Origin: Chryseobacterium mucoviscidosis
GTDB taxonomy: Bacteria; Bacteroidota; Bacteroidia; Flavobacteriales; Weeksellaceae
Assembly (NCBI RefSeq): GCF_002177115.1
Contig: NZ_MVAG01000108.1
Coordinates: 124,001-188,000 of the forward strand
DNA length: 64,000 nucleotides
Reading direction: 5' to 3'
A model generated the notes under the pieces. The model searched no databases. It worked only from the letters and a program-made list of their open reading frames with translations, and had not been told where the DNA came from. The position numbers and the translations under genes were made by a program. Below, one piece after another: positions 1 to 5,716 of this stretch (its first letter is position 1; every line of letters begins with the position of its first letter).

Positions 1-28
1 TTCCGGCTGCGAAAATAAGTGCCTTCAT
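1..28 (-). CDS. Sugar nucleotidyltransferase, N-terminal fragment (window edge)
   Basis: Only nine codons lie inside the window, read leftward from an ATG at 26-28; they give MKALIFAAG. This is the usual first strand of the NTP_transferase fold (MurU, RmlA and GlmU families), which runs into the nucleotide-binding loop just beyond the edge. The gene is on the same strand as, and downstream of, the RapZ-C-like and kinase genes, and a MurU-like nucleotidyltransferase would fit there. The call rests on nine residues and the context, so the family is likely but the substrate is unknown. Confidence 0.5.
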
Positions 29-37
29 TTTTTATGG

Positions 38-141
38 GTAATGAGTAATTGGTAATAAAATAATCTTGGTTAAATTAAAAACAATAAATAATAGAATATT
101 AACGAATTTAAAAATATTACTTATTGCACATTACTCATTAC
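38..141. repeat. 12-bp inverted repeat pair spanning an intergenic gap
   Basis: The 12 bases at 38-49 (gtaatgagtaat) are the exact reverse complement of 130-141 (attactcattac). The right arm overlaps the stop codon (138-140) of the RapZ-C-like gene, and the left arm lies ten bases upstream of the nucleotidyltransferase ATG. The 80 bases between the arms are very AT-rich and hold no gene that I can support. It could be a remnant of a small dispersed intergenic repeat. Confidence 0.6.
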
Positions 142-548
142 TTATGATTCAGTTGATGCTGTTCGTCATGATGAAGGCAGATTTCAACTTTTTCACCATA
201 TTTTTCTTCAATAAAACGAGCAATTTTTATCGCAGAATATACCGATCTGTGCTGTCCTCCTGTACAGCCAAAGTTGATCTGGAGATTTTCAAATCCCCTT
301 TCCAGATAATTATCAATATTAATGGAAACAAGATTCTTGATTAATTCCAGAAATTTAGGCATTTCGGTTTTGGTTTCCAGATATTCCTGAACGCCGATGT
401 CGTTTCCGGTCTGGGTTTTATATTCTTCCACTCTTCCCGGATTTAAAATTCCACGGCAGTCAAATGTAAAACCTCCTCCGTTTCCTGTTTCATCTTTCGG
501 AATTCCTCCTTTTTTGTACGAAAAACTGTGTATGTCGATGTGTAGCAT
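138..548 (-). CDS. RapZ C-terminal-domain-like protein (stand-alone)
   Basis: This 136-residue protein matches the C-terminal half of RapZ: it has the GGGFTFDCRGILNPGR block (about residues 24-39) and the FGCTGGQHRSV block (about residues 93-103). The N-terminal P-loop kinase-like domain of full-length RapZ is absent. In E. coli the RapZ C-terminal domain binds glucosamine-6-phosphate and contacts RNA and RNase E; whether this short form does either is unknown. The gene follows an aminoglycoside-phosphotransferase-fold kinase and precedes a probable nucleotidyltransferase, which suggests a role in amino-sugar salvage or sensing. The ATG start at 546-548 is the first in frame. The CX5R-like motif resembles a tyrosine phosphatase, but the flanking residues are those of RapZ. 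Confidence 0.8.
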   Translation of the reverse strand: MLHIDIHSFSYKKGGIPKDETGNGGGFTFDCRGILNPGRVEEYKTQTGNDIGVQEYLETKTEMPKFLELIKNLVSINIDNYLERGFENLQINFGCTGGQHRSVYSAIKIARFIEEKYGEKVEICLHHDEQHQLNHK

Positions 549-582
549 TTTTTTAATTTTATAATTATTTATTCTTAAACCG

Positions 583-608
583 TTAAGATTTATATTTAAG
601 AAGTTAAG
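583..608. repeat. 26-bp inverted repeat, left arm, of the GxxExxY cassette
   Basis: Bases 583-608 are the exact reverse complement of 1057-1082. With three mismatches the match extends inward to 583-618 / 1047-1082. The arm contains TTAAG at 583, 596 and 604, with another at 614. It lies between the RapZ-C-like start (548) and the GxxExxY stop (638). Confidence 0.9.
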
Positions 609-637
609 TTTATTTAAGATTTTTGATAAATCAAAAT

Positions 638-1042
638 TTAGTTTGGAAGCTCTTTAAAATATTCATTAATAAAAGGTTTTAAAGATTTGGTTATATTATC
701 GGTGAAGAAATTGATTAACAGACCTTGAGGCTTTTTCAAAACTTTCATGTATGTTAATAATTGAGCTTCATGGATAGGCAAAATTTCTTCGATCGCTTTT
801 AATTCTACGATAACAGCATCATTTACGAGCAGATCAACAACCAGTTTTGTTTTAATATCAACACCTTCATAATTAATGGTTGTATAAAGTTGTTGTTTTA
901 CATCATATCCATTGTTAAAGAGTTCAATTTTTAAACATTCTTCATAAATACTTTCAAGCAAACCGGGTCCAAGTGTTTTGTGAACTTTTATAGCAAAACC
1001 GGTAATTTCATAAGATAATTGTGTAATTTCTTTTTTCGTCAT
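638..1042 (-). CDS. GxxExxY family protein
   Basis: The 134-residue protein carries the signature GLLESIYEECL near residues 28-38, so it has Gly-x-x-Glu-x-x-Tyr, and it continues with the family's nuclease-like beta core (KLVVDLLVN then VIVELKAIEEI, about residues 65-85). The D...E-x-K arrangement (Asp69, Glu80, Lys82 approximately) resembles the PD-(D/E)XK nuclease core. The family is common and often multi-copy in Bacteroidetes; its function is not established. The gene lies on the same strand as the kinase and RapZ-C-like genes but interrupts them, and it is bracketed by a perfect 26-bp inverted repeat. No TAnnTTTG promoter box is seen upstream, so it may be read through from the kinase gene. 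Confidence 0.85.
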   Translation of the reverse strand: MTKKEITQLSYEITGFAIKVHKTLGPGLLESIYEECLKIELFNNGYDVKQQLYTTINYEGVDIKTKLVVDLLVNDAVIVELKAIEEILPIHEAQLLTYMKVLKKPQGLLINFFTDNITKSLKPFINEYFKELPN

Positions 1043-1056
1043 AACACTTAACTATG

Positions 1057-1082
1057 CTTAACTTCTTAAATATAAATCTTAA
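1057..1082. repeat. 26-bp inverted repeat, right arm, of the GxxExxY cassette
   Basis: This is the exact reverse complement of 583-608. It lies just upstream of the GxxExxY start and overlaps the stop codon (1079-1081) of the kinase gene, so the repeat reaches into the 3' end of a conserved coding sequence. Confidence 0.9.
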
Positions 1083-2095
1083 TGTTTTAATATTTCTTCA
1101 ATTTTCAATTTTGTTTTATCTGAATTTAATTGTTTAATCACTTTTTCAAGTTCAGGGTAATCGTTCATATTTTCCCAGTTTTGCGCAAACGCTGTAATGT
1201 TTTCTATTCCTTTTTCTAAGCTTGAAATAAAATGCGGTTTTCTCTGAATTAATCCCCGAAAACCGTAAGCTCCCAAAACCTGAAGAAACCGCATTAGTTG
1301 AATTGGTTTTACCGAAAAATCTAGTTTGTCTTTAATTTCCTGATTTTCAAATTGATTTATATACAAATGCAACATCTCATTTTTGAAATCTTCCAGAAAG
1401 TTTGCTTTTGCCTGAAACAGAAAAGAAATGACATCATACATCAACGGACCTTTCATTGCCGATTGATAGTCGATGAAGGATACTTCATTCCTTTCATTCA
1501 CCATGATGTTTCTTGCCTGAAAATCGCGGATCATTAATCCTTTCGGTTCCAGATTTTCGATCAGGGCAACAATTTTTTTAAATTCTTTCAGAAGGGTAGA
1601 TTTGTGATATTCCAGCTCCAGAACATCCGCCACGAAATTTTTAAAATAATACAGATCGTGCATTACCGGAAGTTCATCATAGCTTTCATATTCGAACGTT
1701 TTGGTGAAATCTATTTTATTCTGCGTTGAAATCTGTAACTGATACAGTTTTTGCAGGGTTTGCTTTACCAAAGATTTTACATGTTCAGATAAACCTTCCT
1801 TCGAAATGATTTCAGAAAGGGTATGGTCTCCTAAAAACTCCTGAATATACATTTTACGGTCATCCGAAACGGCAAAAATTTTAGGCGTATTAAGCTTTAA
1901 ATCTGAAAATATTTTCGAATAATACAGAAAACTTTCATTTTCCGCTATATTTTCGTTGTAGGTAATGATAAACTTTTTATCAGTTTTCACAATAAAATTT
2001 ACTCTCGCGGAACCACTTTGAGCTAAAGAGATCAACTCAGAAGATTGTTTTCCAGTATAATTTTCAAAAAAAAATTGGGCGTATTCGGAAATCAT
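1079..2095 (-). CDS. Aminoglycoside-phosphotransferase-fold kinase (AmgK-like)
   Basis: This 338-residue protein has the APH/choline-kinase layout: a small N-terminal lobe with an SARVNFIV strand, then the catalytic loop IRDFQARNIMV (about residue 192) and the metal-binding FIDYQSA (about residue 209). The usual HxD of the catalytic loop reads RxD here (IRDFQ). APH-fold kinases of this type in peptidoglycan recycling (AmgK) phosphorylate MurNAc or GlcNAc at C1 and pair with the nucleotidyltransferase MurU; the neighbours here fit that, but the substrate is inferred. I chose the ATG at 2093-2095 over an in-frame GTG at 2104 because the candidate -7 box on this strand (2104-2111) overlaps that GTG. 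Confidence 0.75.
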   Translation of the reverse strand: MISEYAQFFFENYTGKQSSELISLAQSGSARVNFIVKTDKKFIITYNENIAENESFLYYSKIFSDLKLNTPKIFAVSDDRKMYIQEFLGDHTLSEIISKEGLSEHVKSLVKQTLQKLYQLQISTQNKIDFTKTFEYESYDELPVMHDLYYFKNFVADVLELEYHKSTLLKEFKKIVALIENLEPKGLMIRDFQARNIMVNERNEVSFIDYQSAMKGPLMYDVISFLFQAKANFLEDFKNEMLHLYINQFENQEIKDKLDFSVKPIQLMRFLQVLGAYGFRGLIQRKPHFISSLEKGIENITAFAQNWENMNDYPELEKVIKQLNSDKTKLKIEEILKH

Positions 2096-2103
2096 AGATG
2101 TCA

Positions 2104-2111
2104 CAAATATA
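2104..2111 (-). promoter_or_regulatory. Candidate -7 box (TATATTTG) for the kinase gene
   Basis: It is an exact match to the Bacteroidetes TAnnTTTG element, with eight bases between it and the ATG at 2095. It stands back to back with the xrtF box at 2132-2139, so divergent promoters share a 30-bp gap. No -33 TTG is evident. Confidence 0.55.
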
Positions 2112-2131
2112 ATAATTTACAGGCTAATTTC

Positions 2132-2139
2132 TATATTTG
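2132..2139 (+). promoter_or_regulatory. Candidate -7 box (TATATTTG) for xrtF, leaderless spacing
   Basis: The TAnnTTTG match ends four bases before the xrtF ATG (2144). Because transcription starts roughly 5-7 bases after this element, the mRNA would begin at or next to the start codon. No -33 TTG is evident. Confidence 0.55.
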
Positions 2140-2143
2140 CATT

Positions 2144-2674
2144 ATGCTAAAGGATTTTAAACCTGTTTTGGGCATTCTGCTGCGCTTCATCATCATTTAT
2201 CTGGTGCTGCTTTTTGCGTATCAGTTTTTTCTGAACAGTTTTCAGAAAGAAGGTCTTGATCCCTTTTCGAGAATGATTGCAGAGCAGGTGAGGGATATCC
2301 AGAACTTTATGGGGTTTTCAACACAACTGTATGATGATGTTAAAGGCGAACAGGTGTATTTTTATGTCCGGAACAAATATCCTACAAGAATGGTGGAAGG
2401 CTGCAATGCCGTTTCTGTGATGATTCTTTTTGTAGCATTTGTTTTTGCCTTTTACAAAGGAAAAAAGACCTTTGTTTTTGTAGTTCTGGGACTGGCTTTG
2501 CTATACATTATTAATGTTTTAAGAATAATTGGGTTGAATATTGTGATTCTCAATCACGGGGAATACGGCAAAATAGTACATGATTATATTTTTCCGGCGG
2601 TTATATATGGGACAGTCGTGTTACTTTGGCTAATCTGGATTAAATTTTTTGCTTTAAAACATGAAAAATCTTAA
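2144..2674 (+). CDS. xrtF: Exosortase family protein XrtF
   Basis: This 176-residue multi-pass membrane protein shows the exosortase/archaeosortase triad: Cys87 in VEGCNAVSV, Arg127 in NVLRIIGLN and His146 in VHDYIFP, each next to a predicted transmembrane helix. Exosortases are membrane transpeptidases that process proteins bearing a C-terminal tripartite signal. XrtF is the small flavobacterial form, and the next gene is its usual partner. The frame opens further upstream, but the ATG at 2144 follows the promoter box by four bases and starts at the expected first helix. The end overlaps the partner by 14 bases. I found no obvious substrate gene nearby. Confidence 0.88.
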   Translation: MLKDFKPVLGILLRFIIIYLVLLFAYQFFLNSFQKEGLDPFSRMIAEQVRDIQNFMGFSTQLYDDVKGEQVYFYVRNKYPTRMVEGCNAVSVMILFVAFVFAFYKGKKTFVFVVLGLALLYIINVLRIIGLNIVILNHGEYGKIVHDYIFPAVIYGTVVLLWLIWIKFFALKHEKS

Positions 2675-3089
2675 CTGGGTTTTAGTCATATTGGGAGTTT
2701 TAGGTCTTGTAAGTGTAAGAATACTTGAAGACAGAATTTTTTATGATCCTTTTCTCAATTATTTCCATGAAGCCAATAAGAATATCCCTTTTCCCTCTTT
2801 TGAATGGGGAAAATTAATTTCCGGATATCTTTTCCGGTTCATTCTGAATCTCTTATTTTCATGTGTAGTGATTCATTTCTGGTTCAAAAACAGACAATGG
2901 ACAATTCAGGGAGCTATTTTAATTACGATTATTTTTGCTATTACTTTTCCGATTTATTTATACAGTATTTATGACAGGTTTGAAATCGGGTATCTTTTTT
3001 CTTTTTACATGAGAAGGTTTGTCATTCAGCCATTGATTTTACTTCTGATTATCCCGATGTTTTATTACAGGAAGCAAATCAGTCAATAA
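2661..3089 (+). CDS. Exosortase F system-associated membrane protein
   Basis: This 142-residue protein has an N-terminal helix (about residues 4-20), a short soluble stretch rich in aromatic residues (RIFYDPFLNYFH) and three further hydrophobic helices. Its place directly behind xrtF, with a 14-base overlap, and its size and layout match the small protein always found next to XrtF in flavobacteria. Its role is unknown; translational coupling suggests a membrane complex with XrtF. It converges on the CDF exporter gene with only 19 bases between stops and no clear hairpin. Confidence 0.8.
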   Translation: MKNLNWVLVILGVLGLVSVRILEDRIFYDPFLNYFHEANKNIPFPSFEWGKLISGYLFRFILNLLFSCVVIHFWFKNRQWTIQGAILITIIFAITFPIYLYSIYDRFEIGYLFSFYMRRFVIQPLILLLIIPMFYYRKQISQ

Positions 3090-3108
3090 AATTTTTAGAA
3101 GTTATATT

Positions 3109-4113
3109 TTAATTGTCTTCAATGGAATGCTTATCCACAGAAGTCACATTTTCCGGAGTCCAAACCACTCTTTTTACAAAATCTTTTTCGCGGACAGGGC
3201 AATTTGATATCTGACAAACGGAACAGGAGAAGGGTTTACAGTCATCCATATGGAAATTAAATTCCACCGTTCTTTTTGTGTTTTTTGCCAAAAGGATGAT
3301 CATTTTTTCCATTTCATTGTGTGCATCACGAAGGCTGTAATACCAAGGCAAAGTAATATGTGCATCGATATGAAGATGTGCTCCGAATTGCTGGATTTTC
3401 ATGTTGTGAACATCAATCCATTCCGTTTTTCGGTTTTCTTCTAAAACCTGTATGATTTGTTCCAGAAGATCGGGATCCTGCTCGTCCATAATTCCACTTA
3501 AGGATTTGCGGACTATTTTGTATCCCACTACGATAATATATATACCGAAACCTAAGGCAACAACGGAATCCAGCCAGTAAATTCTGGTAAAATATACCAC
3601 AATTAAACTCACAACAACACCAAGTGTTGTTATAGTGTCGGATTGCAGATGTTTTCCGGATGAAATAAGAACGATAGAATTTTCGGTCTTTCCTTTTTTA
3701 ATGGAAATATAGCCTAATAAATAGTTGATAGCGGCAGTGGTGGCAATAATCCAGATTCCAATATCTAATTTACTTAAAACCTTTCCTATAATTAAGCTGT
3801 TAATGCCTTCGTATATAATCATAATTCCCGCAATGGCAATTAAAGCACCTTCGATTCCTGAGGTTACGAATTCTACTTTTCCGTGTCCGTATGGATGATC
3901 GTCGTCTCTTGGTTTTGCCGCAAGATATAGTGAATAAAGCCCCATAAAGGCACTGATGACATTTACAATACTTTCCATGGCATCAGAAAATACAGCGTCG
4001 GAATTCGTCAGTTTCCAGGCGATAATTTTTCCGATAAAGAGAATAACTCCGAAAGCGGCTATAAGTTTCTGAAAGGCTAATTTATCTTTACTTTTATTCT
4101 TCTGAACGTTCAT
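3109..4113 (-). CDS. Cation diffusion facilitator (CDF) metal transporter
   Basis: This 334-residue protein has the CDF layout of six transmembrane helices and a cytoplasmic C-terminal ferredoxin-like domain. The first metal-site helix reads NSDAVFSDAMES (about residues 37-48), followed by HPYGHGKVEFV (about 73-83), and the fifth helix carries HLQSD (about 154-158). These families exchange Zn2+, Fe2+, Mn2+ or Co2+ for protons. The C-terminus has an extra cysteine cluster, CKPFSCSVCQISNCPV (about 292-307), that could bind metal or a cluster and is not part of the minimal CDF fold. The metal cannot be told from the sequence. The asd terminator lies upstream. Confidence 0.9.
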   Translation of the reverse strand: MNVQKNKSKDKLAFQKLIAAFGVILFIGKIIAWKLTNSDAVFSDAMESIVNVISAFMGLYSLYLAAKPRDDDHPYGHGKVEFVTSGIEGALIAIAGIMIIYEGINSLIIGKVLSKLDIGIWIIATTAAINYLLGYISIKKGKTENSIVLISSGKHLQSDTITTLGVVVSLIVVYFTRIYWLDSVVALGFGIYIIVVGYKIVRKSLSGIMDEQDPDLLEQIIQVLEENRKTEWIDVHNMKIQQFGAHLHIDAHITLPWYYSLRDAHNEMEKMIILLAKNTKRTVEFNFHMDDCKPFSCSVCQISNCPVREKDFVKRVVWTPENVTSVDKHSIEDN

Positions 4114-4125
4114 AGGTTTGATAAA

Positions 4126-4155
4126 AAAAAGAATCTCAATTCTGAGACTCTTTTT
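4126..4155 (-). terminator. Rho-independent terminator after asd
   Basis: The stem pairs 4126-4138 with 4143-4155 around a four-base loop, with one mismatch, and the minus strand continues into a T-run. It is 12 bases past the asd stop and separates asd from the CDF gene. Confidence 0.8.
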
Positions 4156-4167
4156 ATGTTTGTTAGT

Positions 4168-5160
4168 TTATACTAAGTTATTTTCTACAAGGTATTCTGC
4201 AATCTGTACCGCGTTCGTTGCGGCTCCTTTTCGCAGATTGTCTGCCACGATCCAGAGATTCAGAGTTTTGGGCTGCGAAAGGTCTCTTCTTATCCTTCCT
4301 ACGAAGACTTCGTCTTTTCCTTCCGAGTACAGCGGCATCGGATATTCGTTGTTTTTCACGTTATCTACCACCACAACTCCGGGAGTTTCAGATAAGATTT
4401 TTCTTACTTCGTCAAGATCAAACTCATTTTCAAACTCGATGTTTACACTTTCAGAATGTCCTCCCTGAACTGGAACTCTTACTGCGGTTGCGGTTAAATT
4501 AAAAGTATCGTCCCCTAAAATTTTCTTAGGTTCTTTCATTAATTTAATCTCTTCTTTCGTGTAATCGTCGTCTGCAAAAACATCACAGTGCGGCAATGCA
4601 TTTTTGAAGATCTGATAAGGATATACTTTTGCAATAGAATCGTCTCCGCTGATTTCTCCGTTTAACTGATCTACAGCAGCTTTACCGGTTCCTGTTACGG
4701 ATTGGTAGGTGGAAACAATGACTCTTTTTAAATCGTATTTTTTGTTCAGAGGTCCTAAAACCATTACTAACTGAATAGTGGAACAGTTCGGATTTGCAAT
4801 AATTTTGTCTTCTTTCGTCAATACATCTGCATTGATTTCCGGAACCACCAGTTTTTTATCAGGATCCATTCTCCATGCTGAAGAATTGTCGATTACTGTT
4901 GTCCCTGCTTCTGCAAAAATAGGAGCGAATTCAAGAGAAGTTCCGCCTCCGGCAGAAAAAATAGCAATATCCGGTTTGGCAGCTATAGCGTCTTTCATGC
5001 TTACAATCGTAAATTCTTCCTGTTTATACTTCACCTTATTACCAACAGATTTTTCGGATGCTACCGGAATTAGTTCGGTGATAGGGAAGTTTCTCTCTTC
5101 GAGAACTTTAAGCATAACTTGTCCAACCATTCCTGTTGAACCTACTACAGCTACTTTCAT
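4168..5160 (-). CDS. asd: Aspartate-semialdehyde dehydrogenase
   Basis: This 330-residue enzyme reduces aspartyl-4-phosphate to aspartate semialdehyde with NADPH, at the branch to lysine/diaminopimelate, threonine and methionine. It starts with the Rossmann loop GSTGMVGQ (residues 7-14) and has the catalytic cysteine in NPNCSTIQ (Cys126), with the later active-site histidine in VQGGHSESV. The length is normal for the family. An unknown four-helix membrane protein lies 32 bases upstream on the same strand, probably in one transcript, and a terminator follows. Confidence 0.96.
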   Translation of the reverse strand: MKVAVVGSTGMVGQVMLKVLEERNFPITELIPVASEKSVGNKVKYKQEEFTIVSMKDAIAAKPDIAIFSAGGGTSLEFAPIFAEAGTTVIDNSSAWRMDPDKKLVVPEINADVLTKEDKIIANPNCSTIQLVMVLGPLNKKYDLKRVIVSTYQSVTGTGKAAVDQLNGEISGDDSIAKVYPYQIFKNALPHCDVFADDDYTKEEIKLMKEPKKILGDDTFNLTATAVRVPVQGGHSESVNIEFENEFDLDEVRKILSETPGVVVVDNVKNNEYPMPLYSEGKDEVFVGRIRRDLSQPKTLNLWIVADNLRKGAATNAVQIAEYLVENNLV

Positions 5161-5192
5161 TGATTTAATTAAAAATTATTTTGTTAATATAT

Positions 5193-5624
5193 TTATGCCC
5201 CGAAGACTCTCGCCCATGGGAACGCGAATGCAAATAAACCTACGGCAATTAATCCCATAATTACGACTCCTAAAGAAATCGTAGGGTTTGTTTTTACTTT
5301 TTTGTTAACGATCGTCATTAAAACAGCGGCGATCAGCATAGAAAACGGATGTTCTACATACTGAAATCTTAATGCTGAGTTTTTCATCACTTCACCCATA
5401 TTTAAACCATTCGAGAAATTAATAATCAGCATTACCAACCCCAATAAGAACTGAACATGGAAAAAGATCATTGTGAAAAGAGTAGTCTTCTTAAGGAAAT
5501 TATTTACTTTTCCACTGAATCCGAACATGGTTGCTAAAAGTGCAATAACAAACAGCGTCACCAAAAGAATTTCCAGATATCCGAATCCTTTGTGAGCATT
5601 AAGTAAAATGTTGTAAAAGTCCAT
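5193..5624 (-). CDS. Four-helix membrane protein of unknown function
   Basis: I do not recognise this 143-residue protein. It has four predicted membrane helices (about residues 15-35, 45-70, 88-105 and 115-135) and three histidines near helix ends: NAHKG (His10), FFHVQF (about His54) and VEHPF (about His89). Such spacing is compatible with heme or metal binding in a small cytochrome-b-like protein, but nothing proves it. The ATG at 5622-5624 was preferred to a GTG at 5651 because the promoter box covers that GTG. It is probably co-transcribed with asd. Confidence 0.7.
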   Translation of the reverse strand: MDFYNILLNAHKGFGYLEILLVTLFVIALLATMFGFSGKVNNFLKKTTLFTMIFFHVQFLLGLVMLIINFSNGLNMGEVMKNSALRFQYVEHPFSMLIAAVLMTIVNKKVKTNPTISLGVVIMGLIAVGLFAFAFPWARVFGA

Positions 5625-5650
5625 ATTTATTTTTTTCTGTTTTTCAGACA

Positions 5651-5658
5651 CAAATATA
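5651..5658 (-). promoter_or_regulatory. Candidate -7 box (TATATTTG) for the membrane protein-asd unit
   Basis: This TAnnTTTG match lies 26 bases before the ATG at 5624 and begins only five bases past the hairpin that ends the TonB receptor gene, so terminator and promoter are nearly fused. Confidence 0.6.
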
Positions 5659-5663
5659 GCAAA

Positions 5664-5686
5664 AATCCCGGCGAAAAGCCGGGATT
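5664..5686 (-). terminator. Rho-independent terminator after the TonB receptor gene
   Basis: A perfect 9-bp GC-rich stem pairs 5664-5672 with 5678-5686 around a five-base loop and is followed by T-rich sequence on the minus strand. Confidence 0.85.
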
Positions 5687-5716
5687 GATATTTATAAAAT
5701 CTAATTTATGTATTTA

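Noticed and set aside
66..344. 92-residue rightward ORF across the RapZ-C-like gene
   Set aside because: It is antisense to a protein with clear family motifs and has low-complexity Phe/Ile-rich sequence.
138..548. Protein tyrosine phosphatase, from the CX5R-like CTGGQHR
   Set aside because: The flanking residues and the DCRGILNPGR block match RapZ, which naturally contains this motif.
4118..4502. ORFs antisense to asd
   Set aside because: asd has intact motifs over its full length; these are shadow frames.
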